From: Flavobacteriales bacterium UBA7612
GTDB lineage: Bacteria; Bacteroidota; Bacteroidia; Flavobacteriales; Weeksellaceae
Reading direction: 5' to 3'
Assembly (NCBI GenBank): GCA_002484335.1
Contig: DLJQ01000022.1
Span: 198,134-262,133 of the forward strand
DNA length: 64,000 nt
In this document: piece by piece, positions 17,212-25,345 of the stretch
How the letters are laid out: every line of letters begins with the position of its first letter
How positions within the stretch are numbered: position 1 is the first letter of the stretch
The notes under the pieces: model-generated
Database searches by the model: none
Told to the model about the DNA's origin: nothing
The model's input: the letters and a program-made list of their open reading frames with translations, nothing else
Made by a program: the position numbers and the translations under genes

Positions 17212-17856
17212 TTACATTGTTGTAGAGCTTGATTGATTAGGATTACGAACTGTTACATGAAAACAATGCTGTCTATATTCTTTTATATAATAAATTTCAC
17301 CATTATCTTGCATTTTTTTCAGTATAACTTCTAAGTTATCTCGATTTGTTTTACTGTACGTATACTTATCATTAAATTTAGTATAAGATAAATCAAAAGC
17401 TGCCCCATAATTATGAGCACTATCACCTTTTGCTGCATTACTATTAACACGACGTAAACTAGATTGACTTTCTTCTGATCGAGTTAATGAAGTTACTGTA
17501 ATTGTTGCATTATTTTCTTCTAAAAACTTTTTTGAAATTTTTTCTAAAATAGATTTAGCTTTAGGATTTAAAAAAGCCTTACTATGTGTTAATTTATCAA
17601 TTTTATAACCATTTCCTTCTTCAGGTACTGCGATTAATTTTTTCATAATAACAAAACCTTCTATTTCATCAAAATTTTCCACTGGAGGCATTTCAAAAGA
17701 TTTTGCTGCGATTAAATGATCGCTATATGTAACACTTTTTGCTACAACTGCTGACGAAGAACTAGCTTCATTTTCAGCTAAAAGATAACTTTCTTGGCTT
17801 TGTGCTGACACAAATATTCCGCAACAAAAACAAGAAAGTGCAATTAATTTTTTCAT
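17212..17856 (-). CDS. DUF5715 family secreted protein (M15-like), first of a pair
   Basis: 214 residues with a signal peptide (MKKLIALSCFCCGIFVSAQ). The same DUF5715 blocks as the next gene are present: 'LTHSKAFLNPKAKSILEKISKKF', 'VTSLTRSEESQSSLRRVNSNAAKGD', 'SAHNYGAAFDLSYTKF' and 'HCFHVTVRN'. The putative metal-site residues (His and Asp in SAHNYGAAFD, His near the C-terminus) are intact in both copies, so this looks like a functional tandem duplication. A CAAAAGTA (minus-strand TACTTTTG) box at 17879-17886 is a possible -7 element. Confidence 0.78.
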   Translation of the reverse strand: MKKLIALSCFCCGIFVSAQSQESYLLAENEASSSSAVVAKSVTYSDHLIAAKSFEMPPVENFDEIEGFVIMKKLIAVPEEGNGYKIDKLTHSKAFLNPKAKSILEKISKKFLEENNATITVTSLTRSEESQSSLRRVNSNAAKGDSAHNYGAAFDLSYTKFNDKYTYSKTNRDNLEVILKKMQDNGEIYYIKEYRQHCFHVTVRNPNQSSSTTM

Positions 17857-18120
17857 TTAATAAATATTTACTACATCACAAAAGTAAAAGATACGATTTG
17901 ATAAGAAGTTGTTAAAATATATAATATTTATATAAAAATGTTTAAAATTTTCTTAAAAAACAAATTTAACATGTAAATAATGTAGCATTTTAGTGCTTTT
18001 TATAATAAATGAAAATAACAAACTCATTTCTAAAAATATTACAAAACCGTTTCTTACATTCCATCATCTTGTTTTTATTCCTTATTTTTGTACTTTATAT
18101 TTATTGATACTATATATTAA
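17857..18120. other. Divergent intergenic region
   Basis: 264 bases between the DUF5715 pair and aguB. It holds a possible minus-strand -7 box (17879-17886) and TATTTTTG at 18083-18090 on the plus strand, 31 bases before aguB, without a well-placed TTG. A 32-codon hydrophobic ORF at 18009-18107 is probably chance. Confidence 0.45.
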
Positions 18121-18996
18121 ATGGCAAAAGTAAAAGTTGGTTTAGTACAAATGACTTGTACAAAAGACAAACAAGAAAATTTGAATAAAGCAATAGAGCA
18201 AGTAAAAATTGCTGCTGCTAAAGGTGCACAGATCGTATGTTTACAAGAATTATTTACATCTCTTTATTTTTGTGATGTAGAAGACTATGATAATTTTGAT
18301 TTAGCAGAAGCTATTCCTGGTCCATCTACGGATATTTTATCTGAAGTAGCAAAAGAATTAGGAGTTGTAATTATCGCATCATTGTTTGAAAAAAGAACTC
18401 AAGGTTTATACCATAATACAACTGCTATTTTAGATGCAGATGGAACTTATTTAGGGAAATACCGTAAAATGCATATTCCTGATGATCCAGCTTTTTATGA
18501 AAAATTTTATTTCACTCCAGGAGATTTAGGTTATAAAGTTTTTGAAACTAAATTTGGAAAAATTGGTGTTTTAATTTGTTGGGATCAATGGTATCCTGAA
18601 GCTTCTCGTATCACAGCATTAATGGGTGCTGATATTTTATTTTATCCTACAGCCATTGGTTGGGACACAACACAAGATGAAGAAACAAACAAAGACCAAT
18701 ACAATGCTTGGCAAACTATACAACGTTCTCATGCTGTTGCAAATGGTGTTCCTGTTGTATCTGTAAATCGTTGTGGTTTCGAACAAGATGGTGCTATGAA
18801 ATTTTGGGGAGGTTCTTTTGCAACAAATGCACAAGGTCGCCTTTTGTATTTAGCTTCACATGAAAATGAAGAAACTGAAGTTATAGAATTAGATCTTAAC
18901 GAATCTGACTATTTCAGAAAACATTGGCCTTTTTTACGTGACCGTAGAATTGATTCTTACCAACCAATTACAAAGCGTTTTATAGATGAAGATTAA
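18121..18996 (+). CDS. aguB: N-carbamoylputrescine amidase
   Basis: 291 residues, nitrilase superfamily. The catalytic triad is visible: Glu in 'CLQELF', Lys in 'KYRKMHIPDD', Cys153 in 'LICWDQWYPE'. The block 'DPAFYEKFYFTPGDLGYKVF' is typical of AguB. It hydrolyses N-carbamoylputrescine to putrescine, the last step of the agmatine route. It is the first gene of a three-gene unit with a metallo-beta-lactamase and agmatine deiminase; the lactamase start overlaps its end by 11 bases. Confidence 0.95.
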   Translation: MAKVKVGLVQMTCTKDKQENLNKAIEQVKIAAAKGAQIVCLQELFTSLYFCDVEDYDNFDLAEAIPGPSTDILSEVAKELGVVIIASLFEKRTQGLYHNTTAILDADGTYLGKYRKMHIPDDPAFYEKFYFTPGDLGYKVFETKFGKIGVLICWDQWYPEASRITALMGADILFYPTAIGWDTTQDEETNKDQYNAWQTIQRSHAVANGVPVVSVNRCGFEQDGAMKFWGGSFATNAQGRLLYLASHENEETEVIELDLNESDYFRKHWPFLRDRRIDSYQPITKRFIDED

Positions 18997-19714
18997 TCAA
19001 TATCTAAAAAAAATTACTATTGGTTTTTCTTTATTTTCAGGAACTGTTTTAATGGCTCAAGAAAAACCTTTAATTATTCAAGAAGTAAATCCTCATCTTT
19101 ATGTTCATACAACATATAACATTTTCAATGGAAAAAATTTTTCAGCCAATGGAATGTATTTAATAACAAAAGATGGTGTTATTCTTTTTGATACACCATG
19201 GGATAAAACTCAATATCAAACAATACTAGATACGATTCAAGAACGTCATCATTTACCTGTGATTGCCGTTTTTGCAACTCATTCTCATGAAGATCGTTCA
19301 GGAGGATTTGATTATTATAATCAAATGGGAATACCTACCTATGCTACTAAGCAAACGAATGAAATTTTAAGAAAAAATAATCAAGCGACTTCTACCAATG
19401 AAATTGTATTAGGAAAAACATATCGTTTTGGAGGAGAAAAATTCATTGTAGAATATTTTGGAGAAGGACATACTATAGATAATACTGTCGTTTGGTTCCC
19501 TAAATATAAAATTCTTGATGGTGGATGCTTAGTTAAAAGTGCTGAAGCTAAAAATTTAGGTAATATTGCAGATGCAAACGTTGAAGCATGGCCAATTACT
19601 ATAAATAAATTAAGAGAAAAGCATTCTAAGATTATACAAGTTGTTCCTGGTCATGATAATTGGAATTTGAATGGTCATTTAGAAAATACAACTAAACTTT
19701 TAAATAAAAATTAA
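18986..19714 (+). CDS. Subclass B1 metallo-beta-lactamase (EBR/BlaB-like)
   Basis: 242 residues with a signal peptide (cleavage near 'LMAQ'), hence periplasmic. All B1 zinc ligands are present: His99, His101 and Asp103 in 'THSHEDRSGG', His162 in 'GEGHTIDN', Cys181 in 'GGCLVKS' and His223 in 'PGHDNW'. The lysine after Cys181 is the usual carboxylate-binding residue. It should therefore hydrolyse beta-lactams including carbapenems, as known for chromosomal B1 enzymes of this group. It begins inside the last codons of aguB and ends one base before aguA, with no repeats or base-composition change around it, so it looks intrinsic. Which named variant it is cannot be told without comparison. Confidence 0.92.
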   Translation: MKINQYLKKITIGFSLFSGTVLMAQEKPLIIQEVNPHLYVHTTYNIFNGKNFSANGMYLITKDGVILFDTPWDKTQYQTILDTIQERHHLPVIAVFATHSHEDRSGGFDYYNQMGIPTYATKQTNEILRKNNQATSTNEIVLGKTYRFGGEKFIVEYFGEGHTIDNTVVWFPKYKILDGGCLVKSAEAKNLGNIADANVEAWPITINKLREKHSKIIQVVPGHDNWNLNGHLENTTKLLNKN

Positions 19715-19715
19715 A

Positions 19716-20777
19716 TTGAAAACAATAGATACATCTAAATTCCCGAAAGATTTAGGTTATAGATTTCCTGCCGAGTGGGAAAAACACGAAGCAACATGGT
19801 TATCTTGGCCACATAAAGAAGAATCTTGGCCAGATAGAATACATTTAATTTATCCTTCATATTCTCAATTCATAGCAGAATTATCAAAAGGAGAAAAAGT
19901 ACGTATCAACGTTAAAAATGAGGAAATGAAAGCATTTGCTTTATCTCATATAGAAAAAACTGATGCTGATTTATCTCAAATTGAATTCTTTTTTCATGAA
20001 ACTAATGATGCTTGGTGTAGAGATCATGGACCAGCATTCTTAATTAATAAAGACAACAAAGAGAACCCTAAAGTTATCGTAGATTGGGGATTTAATGCTT
20101 GGGGAGGTAAATATCCACCGTTTGAAAATGATGATGTTATCCCAACTAAAATCGCTGAAGCTTTTCATCTTCCTGTTTTTTATCCAAACATTATTATGGA
20201 AGGTGGTTCTGTAGATTTTAATGGAAAAAATACATTACTTACTTCTAAATCTTGTTTATTAAACGAAAACAGAAATCCACAATATTCTCAGGAAGAAATT
20301 GAGCAATTTTTGAAAAACTATTATGGTGTTTCTCAAATTCTTTGGGTAGAAGACGGTATTGTTGGTGACGATACAGATGGACATGTAGATGATACTATCC
20401 GATTTGTAAATGAAGATACTGTAATAACTGTTGTAGAAACAGACGAAGATGATGATAATTACGAATTATTACAAGTAAACCTTCAACAATTAAAAAAGAT
20501 GCGTTTACTAGATGGTCGTTCATTAAATATTATAGAATTACCAATGCCTGATGCTGTTTATTGCGAAGGAGAACGTTTACCAGCTTCGTATGCTAATTTT
20601 TATATTGCAAATCATGCTGTAATTGTACCTACATATCGTTGTGCAAAAGATGCTATTGCATTAGATATTATACAAAAATGCTTTCCTGACAGAAAAGTTG
20701 TTGGAATAGATTCTACAGATATTATTTGGGGATTAGGATCATTTCATTGCCTAAGTCAGCAAGAACCAAAAATATAA
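19716..20777 (+). CDS. aguA: Agmatine deiminase
   Basis: 353 residues. 'GYRFPAEWEKHEATWLSWPHKEESWP' opens the family, 'WCRDHGPAFL' and 'MEGGSVDFNG' carry substrate-binding acids, 'DDTDGHVDD' holds the catalytic His/Asp, and Cys345 in 'GLGSFHCLSQQ' is the nucleophile. It converts agmatine to N-carbamoylputrescine, feeding AguB. The start is TTG one base after the lactamase stop; no ATG lies in frame before the conserved block. A terminator follows. Confidence 0.95.
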   Translation: MKTIDTSKFPKDLGYRFPAEWEKHEATWLSWPHKEESWPDRIHLIYPSYSQFIAELSKGEKVRINVKNEEMKAFALSHIEKTDADLSQIEFFFHETNDAWCRDHGPAFLINKDNKENPKVIVDWGFNAWGGKYPPFENDDVIPTKIAEAFHLPVFYPNIIMEGGSVDFNGKNTLLTSKSCLLNENRNPQYSQEEIEQFLKNYYGVSQILWVEDGIVGDDTDGHVDDTIRFVNEDTVITVVETDEDDDNYELLQVNLQQLKKMRLLDGRSLNIIELPMPDAVYCEGERLPASYANFYIANHAVIVPTYRCAKDAIALDIIQKCFPDRKVVGIDSTDIIWGLGSFHCLSQQEPKI

Positions 20778-20785
20778 CTAATTAG

Positions 20786-20813
20786 AAAACCGATTATAAA
20801 AATAATCGGTTTT
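20786..20813 (+). terminator. Terminator of the aguB-lactamase-aguA unit
   Basis: AAAACCGATTAT (20786-20797) pairs with ATAATCGGTTTT (20802-20813) around AAAA; the 3' arm supplies the T-run. Confidence 0.8.
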
Positions 20814-20889
20814 ATTATACTAACCTAAATTATTTTCTTGACAATTATTTAATCTCAAATTATAGTAAAACTTTATAACTTTGGAAAAC

Positions 20890-22155
20890 ATGAAAAAAAT
20901 AATTCTAAGTATACTTTCTGTTGTTGCTCTATCAACTTCAGTTACTACAAGTGCACAAGAAACAGAAAAACAAATTGTTGTAGAAAATCGCACAAATGAT
21001 GTTAAACAACAAGATAAACCATATGTTATTCTTATTTCAGCTGATGGATTCAGAAATGATTATGCTAAAAAATATGCTGCTAAAAATTTATTAGCTCTAT
21101 CAGCTTCAGGAATTACATCAGAAGCAATGATACCTTCATTTCCTTCTATTACATTTCCTAATCATTACACATTAGTTACCGGGCTTACTCCACCACATCA
21201 TGGTTTAGTAGGAAATAGTATGTATAATAGAGAAACTGGTGAAAGATATTCTCTTGGAAATAAAAAAGCTGTATCTAATCCTAGTTGGTATGGTGGTATT
21301 CCTATCTGGAATTTGGCAGAAGAAAACAAAATGTTATCAGCATGTTACTATTGGCCAGGATCAGAAGCTCCAATCAATAACATCTACCCTACTTATTCTT
21401 ATGCATATTCAGAAAAATCTCCAATAGATTTTCGTATTCAACAAGTTGTTGATTGGTTAGAACTACCAGCTGAAAAACGCCCACATTTAATCACTTTTTA
21501 TTTTCCTGAAGTAGATCATGCTGGACATTCATTTGGACCTGATGCAAAAGAAACAGAAGAAGCTGTACATTTTGTTGATGAATCTGTAAAAAAATTAAAT
21601 GATGCTGTTGCTAAAACTGGTCTTAATGTAAACTTTGTATTCGTATCTGATCATGGAATGATAAGAATTGATGATAAAAATCCTTTAAAGCTTCCTATTA
21701 AAATAGATGACAATAAAGTAAAAGTTGTTTCTAATGGATCTTATGTCAGTCTTTTTGTAGAAAATGGAAAAGATATCAATACAATCTATAAAGAAATAAA
21801 AGCTACAAAAACAGATAAATATGATGTTTTTAAAGCAACTGATGTTCCTGCAAAATACAAATTCAGTAAAAAAGATGATTATCATAACCGCATAGGTGAC
21901 ATCATATTAATTGCTCATGCTCCAAATTATTTCTCTAACAATAAACCTCCAAAAGGTTCTCACGGATTTTTTACTGAAGAAACACCAGAAATGAAAGCAA
22001 CATTTTATGCTTGGGGACCAAGTTTTAAATCAGGAAAAGAAATAAAAGCTTTCTCTAATACAGAAGTTTATCCAATGCTAGCAAAATTACTTGGATTACA
22101 AATTCAAGGTAAAATTGATGGAACAAATCAACTTGCCAATGATATTTTAAAATAA
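20890..22155 (+). CDS. Ectonucleotide pyrophosphatase/phosphodiesterase-like phosphatase
   Basis: 421 residues from the ATG at 20890 (signal peptide MKKIILSILSVVALSTSVTTSAQ); a TTG three codons earlier is less likely. Alkaline-phosphatase superfamily, NPP type: 'ILISADGFRNDY' gives the first metal Asp, Thr88 in 'FPSITFPNHY' is the nucleophile, 'EVDHAGHSFGP' and 'VSDHGM' give further metal ligands. It is a secreted enzyme that cleaves phosphodiesters or nucleotide pyrophosphates; the exact substrate is unknown. A TAACTTTG box lies at 20876-20883, close to the start codon. Confidence 0.9.
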   Translation: MKKIILSILSVVALSTSVTTSAQETEKQIVVENRTNDVKQQDKPYVILISADGFRNDYAKKYAAKNLLALSASGITSEAMIPSFPSITFPNHYTLVTGLTPPHHGLVGNSMYNRETGERYSLGNKKAVSNPSWYGGIPIWNLAEENKMLSACYYWPGSEAPINNIYPTYSYAYSEKSPIDFRIQQVVDWLELPAEKRPHLITFYFPEVDHAGHSFGPDAKETEEAVHFVDESVKKLNDAVAKTGLNVNFVFVSDHGMIRIDDKNPLKLPIKIDDNKVKVVSNGSYVSLFVENGKDINTIYKEIKATKTDKYDVFKATDVPAKYKFSKKDDYHNRIGDIILIAHAPNYFSNNKPPKGSHGFFTEETPEMKATFYAWGPSFKSGKEIKAFSNTEVYPMLAKLLGLQIQGKIDGTNQLANDILK

Positions 22156-22177
22156 TTATTTTAAAAAATATATAATG

Positions 22178-22217
22178 AATGTTCTAATAGATTAATTTTT
22201 ATTAGAACATTTTTTTT
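22178..22217 (+). terminator. Terminator of the NPP-like gene
   Basis: AATGTTCTAATA (22178-22189) pairs with TATTAGAACATT (22200-22211), followed by six further T, just before repeat copy B. Confidence 0.8.
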
Positions 22218-22330
22218 GGCAATCACTTCGTACCACGCTTTTTGTTACAATCTTTTTAGATTGGTTCATTAAATGAATAAATAAATTCATCCAATCTAAA
22301 AAGGATTTCCACGTCAATCGTTATTGCAAA
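22216..22330 (-). repeat. Structured repeat element, copy B
   Basis: Opposite orientation to copy A. Central arms 22252-22264 and 22291-22303 are a perfect 13-bp stem (CTTTTTAGATTGG and its complement). Outer helix: GCAAT (22219-22223) with ATTGC (22323-22327). Triloop hairpin at 22224-22232 (CAC-TTC-GTA as written, TAC-GAA-GTG on the element strand, with one G-T pair). It lies between the NPP-like gene and lon. Flanks resemble copy D most. Confidence 0.85.
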
Positions 22331-22391
22331 TTCATTATAAGTAATAAAAATCGTTCAACTCTATAAAAAAATGCTTCATAGAGAACTGATT

Positions 22392-22431
22392 ATCCAACAA
22401 ACATAACTTTTAAAAGTTATGTTTGTTGGAT
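22392..22431. repeat. 40-bp perfect palindrome without a loop
   Basis: Bases 22392-22411 are the exact reverse complement of 22412-22431, centred on CTTTTAAAAG. It lies 62 bases beyond repeat copy B and 250 before lon. With no loop and no T-run it is not a normal terminator. Part of an arm resembles the AAACATAATTTTT stretch following copies A and F. Confidence 0.8.
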
Positions 22432-22597
22432 ACTTTGGAATAACAACTCGTATAAAACAATATAAAATGTTGTATTTTTTATCAATAATAGTAAATTTAA
22501 AATAAGTATAAAATAGTAGTAATTCTGCCATTTATTTTTATTGGCATACGGTTTGACTTATTAAATCTGTCTTTATTAGAAATGAAAAAGATAAATA

Positions 22598-22662
22598 AAA
22601 TAAAGTGCCTACGCACTTTATTTCTATAATAAATAGTCAGTACTATTTTTATTACTGACACT
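22598..22662 (+). promoter_or_regulatory. Two tandem hairpins in the lon leader
   Basis: AAATAAAGTGC (22598-22608) pairs with GCACTTTATTT (22613-22623) around CTAC; then GTCAGTA (about 22637-22643) pairs with TACTGAC (about 22653-22659). Neither is followed by a terminator-like T-run. They sit 20-85 bases before the lon ATG and could be regulator sites or mRNA leader structures. No convincing TAnnTTTG box is seen here. From 22432 to 22597 I see nothing but AT-rich sequence. Confidence 0.4.
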
Positions 22663-22681
22663 TTGAACGTTTAGTAAAATT

Positions 22682-25120
22682 ATGAATATAGACAATTTGT
22701 CATTAGCACAAGTAATGGAAGAAGAAATCGAATTAATTCCTTTGATGAGTAAAGACGAGGAAAACAAGTTAAATAAACAAGAAATATCTTCTGTTTTACC
22801 TATTTTATCATTAAGAAATACTGTCTTATTTCCTGGCGTAGTTGCTCCAATTACAGCGGGAAGAGATAAATCTATAAAACTTTTAACACAAGCATATAAA
22901 GAGGATCGTGTGATTGGAGTATTATCTCAAAAAGATATCTCTAATGAAGATCCAAAACCTGAAGAATTATATAAAGTTGGTACAGTAGCCAAAATTATGC
23001 GAATGATAAAATTACCTGATGGAAACATTACAGTGATTTTACAAGGAATGAAACGCTTTAAAATAAAAGAATTTATTACAGAAGATCCTTTTTACAAAGC
23101 AGAAGTTGAAATTTTAACAGAAAAAGTTCCTACATCTCGCAACAAAGAATATCCTATTATTATAGATTCTATACGCGATTTAGCTTTTCAAATCGTGGAA
23201 GAAAATCCTATGCTACCATCTGAAGCTGCTGGAGCAATAAAAAGTATAGAAAGTAACACATTTTTAATCAATTTTGTTGCTTCTAATTTAACCTTGGATA
23301 TTCATGAAAAACAATTACTTCTTGAAGTTTCTGATATAAAACTTCGAGCAATAGAAGTAATGCGTTTTATGAATCTTGAGTTAAAGAAACTTGAATTAAA
23401 AAATACAATTCAGAACAAAGTTCGTAAAGAATTAGATCAACAACAAAAAGAATACTTTCTAAATCAGCAAATAAAATCTATTCAAGAAGAACTAGGAGGA
23501 AATTCTACTGAGGAAGAAATAAATGAAATGCGAAAAAAAGCACTGAAGAAAAATTGGAGCGAAGAAGTAGCAAATCATTTCGAAAAAGAAATCAATCGTC
23601 TTTCTCGTCTTAATCCTCAGATGCCAGAGCATAACATTCAACGTAATTACTTAGAATTAATGCTAGATTTACCTTGGAACGATACAACAAAAGATAATTT
23701 TGATATCAAACATGCTAAAAAGGTTTTAGATCATGATCATTATGGTTTAGAAGATGTAAAAGAACGTATTCTTGAACATTTAGCTGTTCTAAAATTAAAA
23801 GGAAATATGCGTTCACCAATTCTTTGTTTATACGGCCCTCCTGGTGTTGGTAAAACATCATTAGGAAAATCTATTTCAGAAGCAATTGGTCGTAAATACG
23901 TTCGTATGTCTTTGGGTGGATTACATGACGAATCTGAAATTAGAGGACATAGAAAAACCTACATAGGTGCAATGCCAGGTCGACTTTTACAATCTATAAA
24001 AAAATCAGAATCTTCTAATCCTGTTTTTGTATTAGATGAAATAGATAAAATGACTGCTAGCGCACACGGAGATCCTTCATCAGCAATGTTAGAAGTACTT
24101 GATCCTGAACAAAATTCTACTTTCTATGATAATTTCTTAGAAATAGGATATGATTTATCCAAAGTATTTTTTATTGCGACAGCTAACAATGTAAGTGATA
24201 TTCCAAGTCCATTGAGAGATCGTATGGAAATGATTAATATTGCTGGATATACAATTGAAGAAAAAGCAGAAATCGTAAAACGTCATTTACTTCCTAAACA
24301 ATTATCTGAACATGGATTAAAAGAAAAAGATATTGTTTTAGGTAAAAAAGAAATTGAATTTTTAATTACTGGCTACACAAGAGAAGCTGGTGTTAGAAAT
24401 CTTAATCAAAAAATAGCTAAATTAGTTCGTTCAGCAGCTAAACATATAGCTCTTGAAGAAGAATTTAATGCAAAATATTCTATTACTGATATTTCTAAAA
24501 TTTTAGGACCTTCAATTACTTCAGACCAATATGAGAATAACGAAGTTCCTGGTGTAGTTGTTGGATTAGCTTGGACAAGCGTTGGTGGTGATATTTTATT
24601 CATAGAATCTATATTATCTAAATCAAAAAATGGAGGACTTTCAATCACAGGAAATTTAGGTACTGTTATGAAAGAATCTGCAACTATAGCATTAGAATAC
24701 ATAAAATCTCATGCAGATGAATTAGGTATAAATCAAGAAGTATTTGATAATTACAAGGTTCATATTCACGTTCCTGAAGGTGCAACACCAAAAGATGGTC
24801 CTTCTGCCGGAATTACAATGCTGACTTCTTTAGTTTCTACATTTACACAACGTAAAGTAAAAGCTAAATTAGCAATGACAGGAGAAATCACATTACGTGG
24901 GAAAGTATTGCCTGTTGGTGGAATAAAAGAAAAAATATTAGCTGCAAAACGTGCAAATATTAAAGAAATTATTCTTTGTGAAGATAACAGAAAAGACATT
25001 GAAGAAATAAAAGCTGATTATATAAAAGGAATCACTTTCCATTTTGTAAAAGAAATGAAAGAAGTTCTTGATATTGCTATTACTGATCAAAAAGTAAAAG
25101 ACGCAAAAGAATTAAATTAA
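22682..25120 (+). CDS. lon: ATP-dependent Lon protease
   Basis: 812 residues. An N-terminal LON substrate-binding domain (about 40-235) and coiled region are followed by the AAA+ module (Walker A GPPGVGKTS near 385, Walker B 'VFVLDEIDKM') and the protease domain with Ser708 in 'DGPSAGI' and Lys751 in 'GGIKEKI', the Lon catalytic dyad. It degrades misfolded and regulatory proteins in the cytoplasm. The gene is monocistronic: paired hairpins lie in the leader and a very strong terminator follows 18 bases after the stop. Repeat copies B and C flank the gene. Confidence 0.97.
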   Translation: MNIDNLSLAQVMEEEIELIPLMSKDEENKLNKQEISSVLPILSLRNTVLFPGVVAPITAGRDKSIKLLTQAYKEDRVIGVLSQKDISNEDPKPEELYKVGTVAKIMRMIKLPDGNITVILQGMKRFKIKEFITEDPFYKAEVEILTEKVPTSRNKEYPIIIDSIRDLAFQIVEENPMLPSEAAGAIKSIESNTFLINFVASNLTLDIHEKQLLLEVSDIKLRAIEVMRFMNLELKKLELKNTIQNKVRKELDQQQKEYFLNQQIKSIQEELGGNSTEEEINEMRKKALKKNWSEEVANHFEKEINRLSRLNPQMPEHNIQRNYLELMLDLPWNDTTKDNFDIKHAKKVLDHDHYGLEDVKERILEHLAVLKLKGNMRSPILCLYGPPGVGKTSLGKSISEAIGRKYVRMSLGGLHDESEIRGHRKTYIGAMPGRLLQSIKKSESSNPVFVLDEIDKMTASAHGDPSSAMLEVLDPEQNSTFYDNFLEIGYDLSKVFFIATANNVSDIPSPLRDRMEMINIAGYTIEEKAEIVKRHLLPKQLSEHGLKEKDIVLGKKEIEFLITGYTREAGVRNLNQKIAKLVRSAAKHIALEEEFNAKYSITDISKILGPSITSDQYENNEVPGVVVGLAWTSVGGDILFIESILSKSKNGGLSITGNLGTVMKESATIALEYIKSHADELGINQEVFDNYKVHIHVPEGATPKDGPSAGITMLTSLVSTFTQRKVKAKLAMTGEITLRGKVLPVGGIKEKILAAKRANIKEIILCEDNRKDIEEIKADYIKGITFHFVKEMKEVLDIAITDQKVKDAKELN

Positions 25121-25138
25121 TCATCTTAGTTTATAAAA

Positions 25139-25183
25139 TACAAAAAGTGGAGCTCAATTTAGAGCTCCACTTTTTGTATTTTT
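25139..25183 (+). terminator. Strong terminator of lon
   Basis: A perfect 17-bp stem (25139-25155 with 25162-25178), loop AATTTA, GC-rich centre GGAGCTC, then TTTTT. It can also serve the opposite strand. Confidence 0.9.
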
Positions 25184-25201
25184 AAGTATTTTATTAATTA
25201 T

Positions 25202-25310
25202 TTGGGCGTTCGAGCAGGCTTTCCGTTTCAATCTTTTCTAATTGCTCATTGAATTGAAATATAAATGCACCCAATTAGAAAAGGATTTCCTCTACAATCC
25301 CTAACGCAAA
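25202..25310 (-). repeat. Structured repeat element, copy C
   Basis: Central arms 25233-25244 and 25272-25283 (12 bp, perfect: CTTTTCTAATTG and complement). Outer helix: GCGTT (25206-25210) with AACGC (25303-25307). The segment that forms the triloop hairpin in other copies is about four bases shorter and no longer folds. Flanks match copies G and H. It lies between convergent lon and the FtsX-like permease. Confidence 0.85.
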
Positions 25311-25345
25311 ACTTTAATTTCCACTACTCTATTTTATCAAAAACT

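Noticed and set aside
18009..18107. A 32-codon hydrophobic ORF upstream of aguB.
   Set aside because: It overlaps the only plausible promoter box for aguB and consists of AT-rich sequence that gives Phe/Leu/Ile by chance; no supporting signals.
18986..19714. Recent horizontal transfer of the metallo-beta-lactamase.
   Set aside because: It has the same AT-rich base use as its neighbours, overlaps aguB, nearly abuts aguA and lacks flanking mobile sequences.
20876..20883. TAACTTTG as the promoter of the NPP-like gene.
   Set aside because: It lies only six bases before the ATG and has no TTG at a suitable distance; possible but too weak to list as a feature.
22178..22330. Treating repeat copy B as simply the second terminator of the NPP-like gene.
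   Set aside because: A complete hairpin terminator with a T-run lies directly before it, and copy B shares flanks with elements far away, so it is a separate unit.
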